From assembly GCF_030548205.1 (NCBI RefSeq), contig NZ_JAUORV010000010.1, positions 1 through 64,000 of the forward strand: a DNA stretch of 64,000 nucleotides. The letters are read 5' to 3'. A program made the position numbers and the translations under genes. Under the pieces are notes generated by a model. The model was not told the origin of the DNA. It did not search any database and was given only the letters and a program-made list of their open reading frames with translations. Below are positions 39,401 to 47,134 of this stretch, in pieces; within the stretch, counting starts at the first letter, position 1; every line of letters begins with the position of its first letter. Source of the DNA: Aliiglaciecola sp. 3_MG-2023 (lineage in GTDB: Bacteria; Pseudomonadota; Gammaproteobacteria; Enterobacterales; Alteromonadaceae).

Positions 39401-39592
39401 TGGCGATCCCCCTGGATAACTTGCCGACACTGTCAGTCTTGGGCGGTCAACATCGGGTAATTCGCGAACTTCCAAACCACTTAGCGCCGCAATACCAGCA
39501 ATTATGATGAGTAAATTGATTACCACAATAAGTACAGGTCTGCGCACAGACAAAGATGGTAAGTCTTGTTGATGATGGGAAGAAGTCGTCAT
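36488..39592 (-). CDS. RND efflux pump inner-membrane permease (HAE-1 family)
   Basis: Proton-driven efflux pump of the AcrB/VexH type, 1034 residues with twelve membrane spans and two large periplasmic loops. Markers are the N-terminal RRPVLIVVINLLIIIAGIAAL, the YPGGSPETVDREVTSRLE porter segment, and the TM4 proton-relay motif GLIVDDAIVVSENIQRR with the two Asp. ERGRIMIGLL-like segments are replaced here by QIGLVMLIGLLAKNSILLVEF and VRLRPIMMTLVSTILGG. It overlaps by one base with the upstream fusion-protein gene. The outer-membrane channel is not in this window. Likely substrates are drugs, dyes or lipophilic compounds. Confidence 0.95.
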   Translation of the reverse strand: MTTSSHHQQDLPSLSVRRPVLIVVINLLIIIAGIAALSGLEVRELPDVDRPRLTVSASYPGGSPETVDREVTSRLEGAIARVSGVDSIRAQSEEGNSRTVVEFRPGINLEDAANETREAISRVQRELPDEVERLSIIKADNDAQAVVSLAVSSENMSMEAMTEMVETDLAPMFLSIPGVADVRLNGDRERVLRVTIDPLRLTSFGLSVTDVADALRLAPFDVPAGSLRSTDQTLIVRADATSVTTDQVENIVIRGDTRVADVASVYFGPADAQSLVRLDGTPVIGLGVLRQASSNTIEISNEVLNMVKQQQLRFPELNIVVTSDDAEFIRGSVEEVITSLTFTIALVVLTLWVFIGSGRATIVPAFAIPVSLVGGLAVMWMLGFSINILTLLALVLATGLIVDDAIVVSENIQRRRSLGLGARAAAVIGSREVFFAVVATTAVLAAVFIPIAFLPSTAGRLFREFGGVLASSVIISSFVALSLVPALTARLPIKQNSKHFLGNFGQWCGRGYERSLAWSLKYGWLILLLSLAAGAYAGYLYQSLDNELLPSEDRGNVRIFARGPDGVGVNFMDRQAMKMENALLPYVEEGEVKSIYTVVGQWDPNIVFITAPLVPWDERSQSQQQIIEQLQKEVGSIPGAPGRAFGSNSLNLRGQGGGLELALTGEEYTEIYQVALDFKAKIEQQLSGFGDIQISYQPTQPQLRVNIDRRRAEELGVSFSDISTTLRAAINGEDIADLNVGDQAIPIILQASNANLANPSDLTNLYVSSNNGGLVPLSSLAYITEEGVASELERHAQRRSIKLELELIDDASMQTSVNNIRQLAQESLPPGIGLVFLGEAKTFEETSQQVLMTYVLAFIIVLLVLAAQFESVNSAIVVILTVPFGIAAALFALYITGISINIYSQIGLVMLIGLLAKNSILLVEFADQMRDQGYSVYQAIIEAGKVRLRPIMMTLVSTILGGLPLILSSGAGAEARNAIGWVVFGGLGIAVVFTLYLTPVLYLGLARFTKPRADEAKRLDEELDKASDAGLAVD

Positions 39593-40647
39593 TATTCGCT
39601 CTCCACTGTACGGACTTCAACAGCCTGTCCTGGTCTCAATCGTTGAATGCCTTCTACAATCAATTGCTCACCTTCGCTGATATCTCCTTCAACTAAAAGA
39701 TAACCGCGCATACGTTGTTTAATTTGCACTTCTATTTTCTGAGCTTTACCGTCGACCATCTTCCAAATATAGGCTCCGGTTGCTCCCCATGATAGTCCAG
39801 ACTCAGGAATAATGGGAAAAGTTTGTCCCAGCACACTGATATTGACACGAAAGCTCATTCCCGGGCGGTATTTATCCTGTTGATTATCGAGAATAGCGCG
39901 CGCCAAAATAGTACGGTCAGAGTCACTTATTCTTGAATCTAGCTGAGCAATTTTGGCATCCAGGGTAACATCACGGTGCGTCCACGGCTGTACTGTAACT
40001 GAACTGTTTTGCCCAAGCGTGCTGGCAGCAGACTCAGGGGCGCGAAAATTGATAAATAACTGACTTCTATCATCTAAAGTGGTAATCAGAGTTTGTTCCG
40101 TAATACGGTCTCCCACTTCCACATCGGTAAGCCCAACATACCCGGTAAAAGGTGCGATGACCCTTCTATCTTGCAGTTCAATCTCTGCATCAATGACATC
40201 CATTTTAGCCAGCTCTTTGGCCGTTGATGCTACATCTAAAGCACTTTCAGTAACCGCCCCTTTACTACGACTTTGCTCCAATCGCTGTAAATTTCGAGTG
40301 GCATCTGCAAGTTGAATTTTGGCTCTTTGTAAAGCGGCTTTTTGACGACGAGAGTCGAGCTCTAACAACACCTGGCCTTGAGTGACTTTTTGACCAGGTA
40401 CAAAATTAACTGACACTACTTTGTCGGCAGTGGCAGGAAAGATATCTACTGACTTGACCGCTTCGGCAGATCCCACCGCTTCTACGGACGACTTTTGCGA
40501 GTCTAAATGCACTCTTTCAACAATTACCTCAGTTGGGCCCTTTGCTCCAAACTGCTGGCCACTTGCAGAAAAGCTAAGCAGGTTTGTGCAAAGTAAAATA
40601 GCAGGCAACAGCAATGTAATGATGTATTTCATCCGTTTATTCACCAT
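39592..40647 (-). CDS. RND efflux periplasmic adaptor (membrane fusion protein)
   Basis: A 351-residue HlyD/AcrA-type adaptor linking the RND pump to an outer-membrane channel. A signal or anchor segment lies at about 6-30. The lipoyl halves are GSAEAVKSVDIFPATADKVV and VIAPFTGYVGLTDVEVGD, separated by a short coiled-coil hairpin (about 100-165). A beta-barrel domain follows. The start may be M1 at 40647 or M6 (MKYIITLLLPAILLC); neither has a strong ribosome-binding site. The gene is the first of the two-gene pump operon. Confidence 0.93.
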   Translation of the reverse strand: MVNKRMKYIITLLLPAILLCTNLLSFSASGQQFGAKGPTEVIVERVHLDSQKSSVEAVGSAEAVKSVDIFPATADKVVSVNFVPGQKVTQGQVLLELDSRRQKAALQRAKIQLADATRNLQRLEQSRSKGAVTESALDVASTAKELAKMDVIDAEIELQDRRVIAPFTGYVGLTDVEVGDRITEQTLITTLDDRSQLFINFRAPESAASTLGQNSSVTVQPWTHRDVTLDAKIAQLDSRISDSDRTILARAILDNQQDKYRPGMSFRVNISVLGQTFPIIPESGLSWGATGAYIWKMVDGKAQKIEVQIKQRMRGYLLVEGDISEGEQLIVEGIQRLRPGQAVEVRTVESE

Positions 40648-40892
40648 AAAAAGTTTTGAAGTGTTACGAAGCCAACGACGATTTTGATTTAAATTTCCTC
40701 AAAAAAGCAAAAATTGTTTTGGCTCCATTAAAATTAGGGTTTTATTTCTGTCTAGCTTTCACTGCTAATGTATAAGAACTCGCAGTGATTAATGGGATGT
40801 CATGAAAACATTACAGATTGTTAAATACAACTGTGCACAACGTAAATAAAAGGCGCTGGTCGTATTAATTCACACAACAATCGGATGCGGGA

Positions 40893-41711
40893 TTATTTCT
40901 CGGTCAAAAAGCTGCGAATAGATTCTTTATAATTTCGGCTGACTTTGATGCGTTCAGCACCACCTTGTAGTTGCAGAAAAAACTCACCTTTGGTGTGTGG
41001 AATCACTTTTTCAATGAAATTGAGATTCACAATAGTGGAGCGGTGAACTCGTTTAAACACCGAATCATCAAGCTCCTCTAACAATTCTTTGAGGGTGATA
41101 CGCTTAATATGGGTTTCTCCTTCGGCATGCAAGCAGACGTAATCTCCTGCGGCATCTATCCACTCAATATCGGTTTGTTTGAGTAAGGTGATTTCATCTC
41201 GCTCCTTGATCACAATTTTACGATCTAAATTGCTGTTAACATGACTAAGTGGCAATTCTTCATCTTGCTGTAAGGAGTGTTCCTTGCGGCTAATGGTATC
41301 AATAGCACCAATGATGGGTGGTTTATAATCGGTTGGCTCATTCGTTGCCATTCGATCCTGAGCCCGTTCAATCGCCCTTTGGATCCTTTCCAAGTCTATG
41401 GGTTTAAGAATGTAATCAACAGCGTGCACATCAAACGCATCTAACGCGTATTGTTCATATGCAGTAGTAAAAACAATTAAGGGCACAAGCTCACTTTGCA
41501 GGTTTTTCACTACATCAAAACCATTTAAACCAGGCATTTGGATATCCAAAAAAACCAGATCAGGGTTTAAATCCATAATTAGCTCTATGGCCTGACGGCC
41601 ATTTTTACCTTCACCGATAATTTCTACTTGTGGTATTTGTTGTAGTTTTGCTCTAAGCACATTCAAAGCTAAGGGTTCATCATCAACGATAATCGCGCTA
41701 ATTTTGTTCAT
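40893..41711 (-). CDS. LytTR-family response regulator
   Basis: A 272-residue DNA-binding regulator. The receiver domain (1-120) has DD at 10-11, phospho-acceptor D56 (FLDIQMPG) and K in ILKPIDLER. A linker of about 60 residues follows. The C-terminal LytTR domain (about 170-270) includes IEWIDAAGDYVCLHAEGETH, FKRVHRSTIVNLNFIE and RIKVSRNYKESIRSF. It overlaps the kinase gene by four bases, so the two form a translationally coupled pair. The target genes are unknown; the divergent sugar transporter at 43087 is a candidate by position only. Confidence 0.95.
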   Translation of the reverse strand: MNKISAIIVDDEPLALNVLRAKLQQIPQVEIIGEGKNGRQAIELIMDLNPDLVFLDIQMPGLNGFDVVKNLQSELVPLIVFTTAYEQYALDAFDVHAVDYILKPIDLERIQRAIERAQDRMATNEPTDYKPPIIGAIDTISRKEHSLQQDEELPLSHVNSNLDRKIVIKERDEITLLKQTDIEWIDAAGDYVCLHAEGETHIKRITLKELLEELDDSVFKRVHRSTIVNLNFIEKVIPHTKGEFFLQLQGGAERIKVSRNYKESIRSFLTEK

Positions 41712-42883
41712 ACAATTTGTTCCTTGCTGTACGTACTCTCTACTTTATCCGCTAGATTGTATTCACAAGGAATATTGATAATGGTTTTCATGCCACCAGA
41801 GGTGAGCAACTTAATCTCCATTGAGTAATCATCTGAATAAAGTGCTTTTAGACGTTCGTCTGTATTGCGCAATCCGACTCCTCGCCCTTGAGCGCTTTGT
41901 AACTTACTTTTCGGGATTTTAGTCCCCGAACCTGTATCACTCAAACCCAAAATAAGCCGGTTATTCTCGACAAAGGCTCTAAACTCAATTGTGCCACCGG
42001 CTTCACTTTGGGCAATTGCATGTTTCATTGAGTTTTCAATAATGGGCTGCAACAAAAGACTGGGCAACAAAGCTCCTTTTGCTTGCGGTGTAATTTGAAA
42101 ATCTAAATTTAAACGATCTTCAAAGCGGGTTTTTTCAATTTCTAAGTATAGATTCAACGCATTAACTTCAGTTTCCAGAGGAATTTTAGTATCTGGATTA
42201 TTGTCCAACGAGTAACGTAAAAACTTACTCAGTTGTATGGTCATTTTTTGTGCCTTAACTGTTTCATTACTCTCAACTAATGAGTTGATGGCATTTAAGG
42301 TGTTACATAAAAAGTGCGGATTGAGTTGATATCGAAGCATCTTTAACTGCGCATCTCTGGCCACATTCTGGGCTTTCATACGCTTTAGTTGTTCTTCTTT
42401 AGCCTCAGACTCGGCTTGTAACAATATTTTATGCTCGGTTTGTAATAATTCATAATAACGTATTCCGTGAAACAAACCGGCCCAACAAAGAAAAATAAAG
42501 ATACTAGCAAAGTGCCAGCCGCCGAACTGGCTCCACTCTGTACCCTCACCCGTAAGAGAAATAAACGCGTAAACACGAGCGAGTGTCCAAATAAAGGACA
42601 CTATCATGATAGTGAAGAAACCGATTAATGCTCGAAAACGTGTGCTTTTGTCCCAAATGTGCATGAAAACCCAATACAGCACCAACGACAAAACCAACCC
42701 TAGTAAGGCTTGCAGTAAAATATGTAAGATGTGAGGCCAGGAGAATGGACCGTACCAAAGGGTCAGTACAGCAAAGCTCATAATACTGACAAATAACCAA
42801 AACCCAACTTGCCATAACCAGAAATTTCGCGTGGGCTGATTGGCTATAAAACGTTGGGTAAAGTCAGATTGTTTTTGAAACAT
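41708..42883 (-). CDS. LytS-type sensor histidine kinase
   Basis: A 391-residue inner-membrane kinase of the LytS/YpdA (His_kinase) class. Four membrane spans lie at about 25-145. A coiled-coil linker (about 146-182) leads to the phospho-acceptor motif LNPHFLCNTLNAINSL with H190. The ATPase domain has the N-box LLLQPIIENSMKHAI and a G-box GRGVGLRNTDERL. It is the first gene of the kinase-regulator operon. The sensed signal is unknown; the sensing region is essentially all membrane. Confidence 0.95.
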   Translation of the reverse strand: MFQKQSDFTQRFIANQPTRNFWLWQVGFWLFVSIMSFAVLTLWYGPFSWPHILHILLQALLGLVLSLVLYWVFMHIWDKSTRFRALIGFFTIMIVSFIWTLARVYAFISLTGEGTEWSQFGGWHFASIFIFLCWAGLFHGIRYYELLQTEHKILLQAESEAKEEQLKRMKAQNVARDAQLKMLRYQLNPHFLCNTLNAINSLVESNETVKAQKMTIQLSKFLRYSLDNNPDTKIPLETEVNALNLYLEIEKTRFEDRLNLDFQITPQAKGALLPSLLLQPIIENSMKHAIAQSEAGGTIEFRAFVENNRLILGLSDTGSGTKIPKSKLQSAQGRGVGLRNTDERLKALYSDDYSMEIKLLTSGGMKTIINIPCEYNLADKVESTYSKEQIV

Positions 42884-43086
42884 AATAAGCCCTGCTACGC
42901 AAAGACGGAATTTTACACCTTGACTAATTTATCTGCCACTTTTGCAGTCCGCCCTACCGCAATAGCGAACCACTTTACCGTAAATTCACCTTTAAAAGTA
43001 AAAAATAAGTTAACGTAAATTAACAATTTAATTATTATCCGTTGTTTAGTACTACTTAACCCAGCCTTCAAACCAGAGCCTACTTT

Positions 43087-44658
43087 ATGTCACAACACTC
43101 AGAATTTTCACTTTTCCATGTTGCTTTTATTTCCGTCATTGCTGCTTTAGGTGGGTTTTTAATGGGCTTTGATGCGTCGGTCATTTCTGGGGTAGTGAAG
43201 TTTATCGAACCTGAATTTGGCTTAACTAAGTTACAGTTAGGTTGGGCCGTTGCCTCGCTTACTTTGACCGCTACTTTCGCGATGATGGTTGCTGGCCCAC
43301 TAGGAGATAAGTTTGGTCGAAAAGCCCTATTAAAAGCCGCCGCTTTGCTATTTTTAATTTCCGCGGTAATGTCGGCCATTGCCCCCAATTTTTTAGTATT
43401 AGTGCTCGCTAGAATGATAGGTGGCTTTGGCGTAGGGGCGGCATTGATCATCGCTCCTATGTATATTGCTGAAATTGCCCCTGCGAAATATCGAGGGCGT
43501 CTGGTATCACTGAATCAACTGAATATTGTAGTCGGGATCTCCGCAGCGTTTTTTACTAACTACTTAATTTTGCAACTCGGCGCATCTACCACACCGGAAC
43601 AAGACAACTGGAATATTCAGCAGTGGAATTGGCGCTGGATGCTAGGCTTAGAGGCTATCCCTGCATTGCTATACTTTTTTTGTTTGAATTTTGTTCCTGA
43701 AAGCCCAAGGTGGTTAATCTTCCAACAAAGAACGTCTGAAGCCAAACAGGTTTTGGCTAAAACCGTACCTGCAGCAGAATTAAAAGAAACCCTAGACAAC
43801 CTAGAAGCAGGTATACAACACAGTAGCTCGCAACAACAAGGTTCATTTTTAGCACTACTTAAACCGAATATGCGATTGGTAATGATAGTCGGTATATCCA
43901 TCGCTATTTTACAGCAAATAACGGGAATTAATGCGGTATTTTTCTACGCCCCTATGATCTTCGAGCAAAGTGGGTTTGGTACTGACGCTTCCTTTATGCA
44001 AGCAGTATTAGTTGGATTAACCAATCTATTATTTACGGTTTTAGCTATTTTACTGATAGATAAAATTGGACGCAAAGCCTTGTTGCTATTCGGCGTTTCA
44101 GGTATCGCCATTTGTATGGCATTGATGGCTTTTCAATTTGGACAGGCTAGTTATCAATTGGATGCGAATTCATTATCCGAGGTTCCGCTAGAAATTAGTC
44201 TGCAAAGCCAACAAGTGCTGACCGAAACCACCTATGAGGACGATTTGCAGTTTAAGCAGGCTTTAGTCACTCATTTAGGCAAAGAACAAGCACTAATCTA
44301 TGAATCTGAACTCATAGCAGCATCAATTCAAGTAAACCAGAAGTGGGTACTCATCAGTTTACTCGGGTTTGTAGCTTGCTTTGCTATTTCTCTTGGGCCC
44401 GTCATGTGGGTGTTATTTTCAGAGCTCTTCCCCAACCGAATTCGTGGTATCGCTATTTCCTTTGTGGGGTTAATTAATTCTGCCGTAAGCTTCTTAGTGC
44501 AGCTAGTATTTCCGTGGGAATTAGCTACCTTAGGGGCAACCTTCACTTTTGCTTTCTACGCTGTATTTGCACTGCTTGGCTTAGCCATTATTATGATTTA
44601 CTTACCGGAAACCAAAGGCAAATCGCTAGAACAGTTGGAAAAGATTTTAGTTCGCTAG
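43087..44658 (+). CDS. MFS sugar-porter family transporter
   Basis: Twelve-span sugar:proton symporter of the XylE/GlcP/GLUT type in the inner membrane, 523 residues. Signatures: GFDASVISG in TM1, GDKFGRKALL (loop 2-3), RMIGGFGVGAALIIAPMYIAE (given here without the last residue as the TM4-5 motif), PESPRWL, and the C-terminal PETKGKSLEQLE. QQITGINAVFFYAP is the substrate-binding QLS/QQ-type region of TM7. An insertion of about 60 residues (about 355-415) lies between TM9 and TM10. It is at the left end of the glucan locus and probably takes up glucose or a small glucoside. Confidence 0.9.
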   Translation: MSQHSEFSLFHVAFISVIAALGGFLMGFDASVISGVVKFIEPEFGLTKLQLGWAVASLTLTATFAMMVAGPLGDKFGRKALLKAAALLFLISAVMSAIAPNFLVLVLARMIGGFGVGAALIIAPMYIAEIAPAKYRGRLVSLNQLNIVVGISAAFFTNYLILQLGASTTPEQDNWNIQQWNWRWMLGLEAIPALLYFFCLNFVPESPRWLIFQQRTSEAKQVLAKTVPAAELKETLDNLEAGIQHSSSQQQGSFLALLKPNMRLVMIVGISIAILQQITGINAVFFYAPMIFEQSGFGTDASFMQAVLVGLTNLLFTVLAILLIDKIGRKALLLFGVSGIAICMALMAFQFGQASYQLDANSLSEVPLEISLQSQQVLTETTYEDDLQFKQALVTHLGKEQALIYESELIAASIQVNQKWVLISLLGFVACFAISLGPVMWVLFSELFPNRIRGIAISFVGLINSAVSFLVQLVFPWELATLGATFTFAFYAVFALLGLAIIMIYLPETKGKSLEQLEKILVR

Positions 44659-44796
44659 CATCCGAGTGCATTAGCAAACATGCCTTATTTCAAATAGTAA
44701 GCGAATTATAGAGACAAAAATTTAGTTTCAAGAAATGTAATTTTCATGTAGTTTAATCAGTAAAAAAATGCACTGATTAAACGACAAGGAGTTAGG

Positions 44797-45216
44797 TTGA
44801 AACAGCTAATTATAATTTTTCTGACATTTATCACTTACGGCTGCGTAAATACACCGCCAACGGCAAGTGAAGAGGCCTATTTGCAAGCACATGATCTATG
44901 GAAAGCACAAAACGAACGACTATATCCAGAGTTTTCTGAACACTTAAATAGCTACACACCACAAATAGAAGAACTCTATTCCAATGCCCAGAAGTGCGCT
45001 AAGAATAATGTAAAGCTTGTTTTTACCATTGATGAACATGGTAATGCGCTGCAAGCATGGAGCACCAAAGATCCCAAAACCACCCAATGTCTTTTGGACT
45101 TTGCTAAACAAATTGAATTTTATGCGCCTCCTGAAGCACCACTCTTTCTTGCGGTAAAAATGGAGATTGATTCCTATCAAAACCCATTTCCCCATGTTTT
45201 TGGTCAGTATAACTAA
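44797..45216 (+). CDS. Small lipoprotein of unknown function
   Basis: A 139-residue protein starting at a TTG that has AAGGAG five bases upstream. The signal peptide ends in a lipobox-like FITYGC, so lipid anchoring at about C16 is likely. The body includes KNNVKLVFTIDEHGNALQAW and FYAPPEAPLFLAVKMEID, which resembles a TonB C-terminal-like half-domain, though weakly. It lies 53 bases before the next lipoprotein gene, probably in one transcript. Confidence 0.6.
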   Translation: MKQLIIIFLTFITYGCVNTPPTASEEAYLQAHDLWKAQNERLYPEFSEHLNSYTPQIEELYSNAQKCAKNNVKLVFTIDEHGNALQAWSTKDPKTTQCLLDFAKQIEFYAPPEAPLFLAVKMEIDSYQNPFPHVFGQYN

Positions 45217-45269
45217 CCGATTAAATGATAGTGGCTGGTCGCACCTTTCATATTTTAATGGAAAAATCG

Positions 45270-47036
45270 ATGAAAAAATTGATTCTCATTTTTGTAATTA
45301 GCGCTTTTCTGAATGGATGCGCTACTTATGAAATCAATTCAACCCATTTAGACAATAGCCAACCACTTGCCCAAAATCATGGTGTTGTCGCGCTTCAAGT
45401 CATCAACAACACAGCTCGGTTAGCTCCATTACACCCAGGATGGACCGAAGTTATCGCAATCAGAATGGACAATCACGAGCAAATTAAACAGGCCGCAATA
45501 GAAGAGGCAAAAGCCAAAGCCGCAGCCAAAAACAAAGCATTCAATGCCGATGAAGTGGAGTGGGATCCTGAAGCTTATACCTTTTCACCCAACTCCCAGG
45601 GTGTGGTTGATAGCCAATTATTCGCAGGCAGCATGCCAGAAGGGGAATACTTAATCGCGTCGCTTTATAGTTTCTATTCAGACGGCAATATGAGCTCTTG
45701 GTTAACTATGCCAGTATATGCCTCTGCGGGTACCTTTAAGGTAAAGGCCGGAGAGTTCACAAATCTAGGCAGTTTGGTTTTTCAACCTTTACTGAATATT
45801 AAAGAAACGTCTTTTTGGAGCAATCGTTCTTCGAGCAAAGCCTACGTTACTCGTATTAGTGAAGCAGAAAATCTTCAAGACTTTATTATTGAACATTTTC
45901 CCAATTTGGCTAGCAGTGTTAATTTCAATCAATCCTTAGGTTGGGAAGATGATAAATTCGTGGAATTGCGTAATAAATTGAGTGCCCTTTCACGCAATAA
46001 CGCCTATGGCAGCCAAGCTCTTATTTTGCAAGAGCATAACAAACGAGCCGTGGCCGCTAAGTTTGGCCAATTGCACGTTGTTAATAGCGATGATAGTTGG
46101 ACGCAAATTGATTTACCCACCAATGGGCAACTTACCAGTGTTTTAGAGTTAGACGGCAAAATATTAGTTGGCTCAGAGCGCGGTCAAGTCTTTATCAGTG
46201 ATAGCTTACAGGGAGATTGGACTGCAACACAGCCCGTTTCTGCAGCGGAGTCAATTATTTGGTTTGGTAAGGCGGAAGAGACTTTATTCGCGGCCACGGC
46301 TTCAGCAAAAAGTCATTTTTTCTACACTATCAATAAAGACGATTTATCTTGGCAGCGCATAGGTAACTTTGAGCGTAAGAACCCGAATGATTTTTGGGTT
46401 CAAAATGGGGGGCTGTTTCCTATTTTGACCGCTAACGGCCAATTGAGAGTACTTAACGATAATAAACTCTACGACTTTACCATCGAATCAAAACAGTGGA
46501 CTAGCGTGAAGTCCTCACCCATGGTGCAGGTATCGCAGCTAGCAAATGGTGTATTGGTTGGCTTAGAGGTGAGTCAATGGGATGGTGTAGGCGATCAAGC
46601 GGTTAGCTTTGACTACGGACAAAGTTGGACATCTCTCAGCCGCAGTTTAAAAGCATTTGGCGACAATACCACTGATCGCTCGTTGCCCATTGTGTTAGGT
46701 GATAAGACCCTCATCACCCTTGGCCGAGTCGATAAAACCGTGAAACAACTACAAATTATCAGTACAACAACCAATGGTGAAGATGTTTCAAGAAAAGACT
46801 GGATCATGCGCGGCACAGCTAAACCCGATTGTGAAATAGCATTGCCCAAATTAACCAATGGGCAGCGTATTTACTTCTTGTGTGATCAAGGACAAATTGT
46901 AAGTACCGACGATTTTGGCCAAACATGGAAGACTAACGTAGAAATGGATATAGCAGCGATGCAAGCTGAATATGAAAGTTTGCTGGACGCATTAAAACAA
47001 CAAGATGAAAAAGAACCACAAGAACCGGAGCAATAA
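45270..47036 (+). CDS. Lipoprotein with a BNR/Asp-box beta-propeller
   Basis: A 588-residue predicted lipoprotein; I choose ATG 45270 (MKKLILIFVISAFLNGCATYE), whose lipobox LNGC gives C17. The frame is open to 45225. The N-terminal region (about 20-200) resembles uncharacterised DUF2846-like lipoproteins (GEYLIASLYSF). The C-terminal two-thirds shows Asp-box motifs S-x-D-x-G-x-(S/T)-W: SFDYGQSWTS (about 446) and STDDFGQTWKT (about 545), with degenerate copies (NSDDSWTQI). Such boxes mark sialidase/Vps10-like beta-propellers. No sialidase catalytic residues were seen. It sits inside the glucan locus but its role there is unknown. Confidence 0.75.
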   Translation: MKKLILIFVISAFLNGCATYEINSTHLDNSQPLAQNHGVVALQVINNTARLAPLHPGWTEVIAIRMDNHEQIKQAAIEEAKAKAAAKNKAFNADEVEWDPEAYTFSPNSQGVVDSQLFAGSMPEGEYLIASLYSFYSDGNMSSWLTMPVYASAGTFKVKAGEFTNLGSLVFQPLLNIKETSFWSNRSSSKAYVTRISEAENLQDFIIEHFPNLASSVNFNQSLGWEDDKFVELRNKLSALSRNNAYGSQALILQEHNKRAVAAKFGQLHVVNSDDSWTQIDLPTNGQLTSVLELDGKILVGSERGQVFISDSLQGDWTATQPVSAAESIIWFGKAEETLFAATASAKSHFFYTINKDDLSWQRIGNFERKNPNDFWVQNGGLFPILTANGQLRVLNDNKLYDFTIESKQWTSVKSSPMVQVSQLANGVLVGLEVSQWDGVGDQAVSFDYGQSWTSLSRSLKAFGDNTTDRSLPIVLGDKTLITLGRVDKTVKQLQIISTTTNGEDVSRKDWIMRGTAKPDCEIALPKLTNGQRIYFLCDQGQIVSTDDFGQTWKTNVEMDIAAMQAEYESLLDALKQQDEKEPQEPEQ

Positions 47037-47090
47037 TTTACAAGAATAAATGGTTATCTAGCTCAAGGCTTACCTTAACAACATAACTAA

Positions 47091-47125
47091 CACCACTGTA
47101 TATAATTTGACTATATACAGTGGTG
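47091..47125. repeat. Perfect 14-base inverted repeat between convergent genes
   Basis: CACCACTGTATATA (47091-47104) and TATATACAGTGGTG (47112-47125) are exact reverse complements around a 7-base loop. The structure separates two converging transcripts and may act as a bidirectional stop or processing signal, although no T-run is present. Confidence 0.8.
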
Positions 47126-47134
47126 AACCTAGCT

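Noticed and set aside
47091-47125. CTGTATATA...TATATACAG looked like a LexA site
   Set aside because: The CTGT and ACAG halves are 17 bases apart instead of 8, and the site lies between gene ends, not at a promoter.
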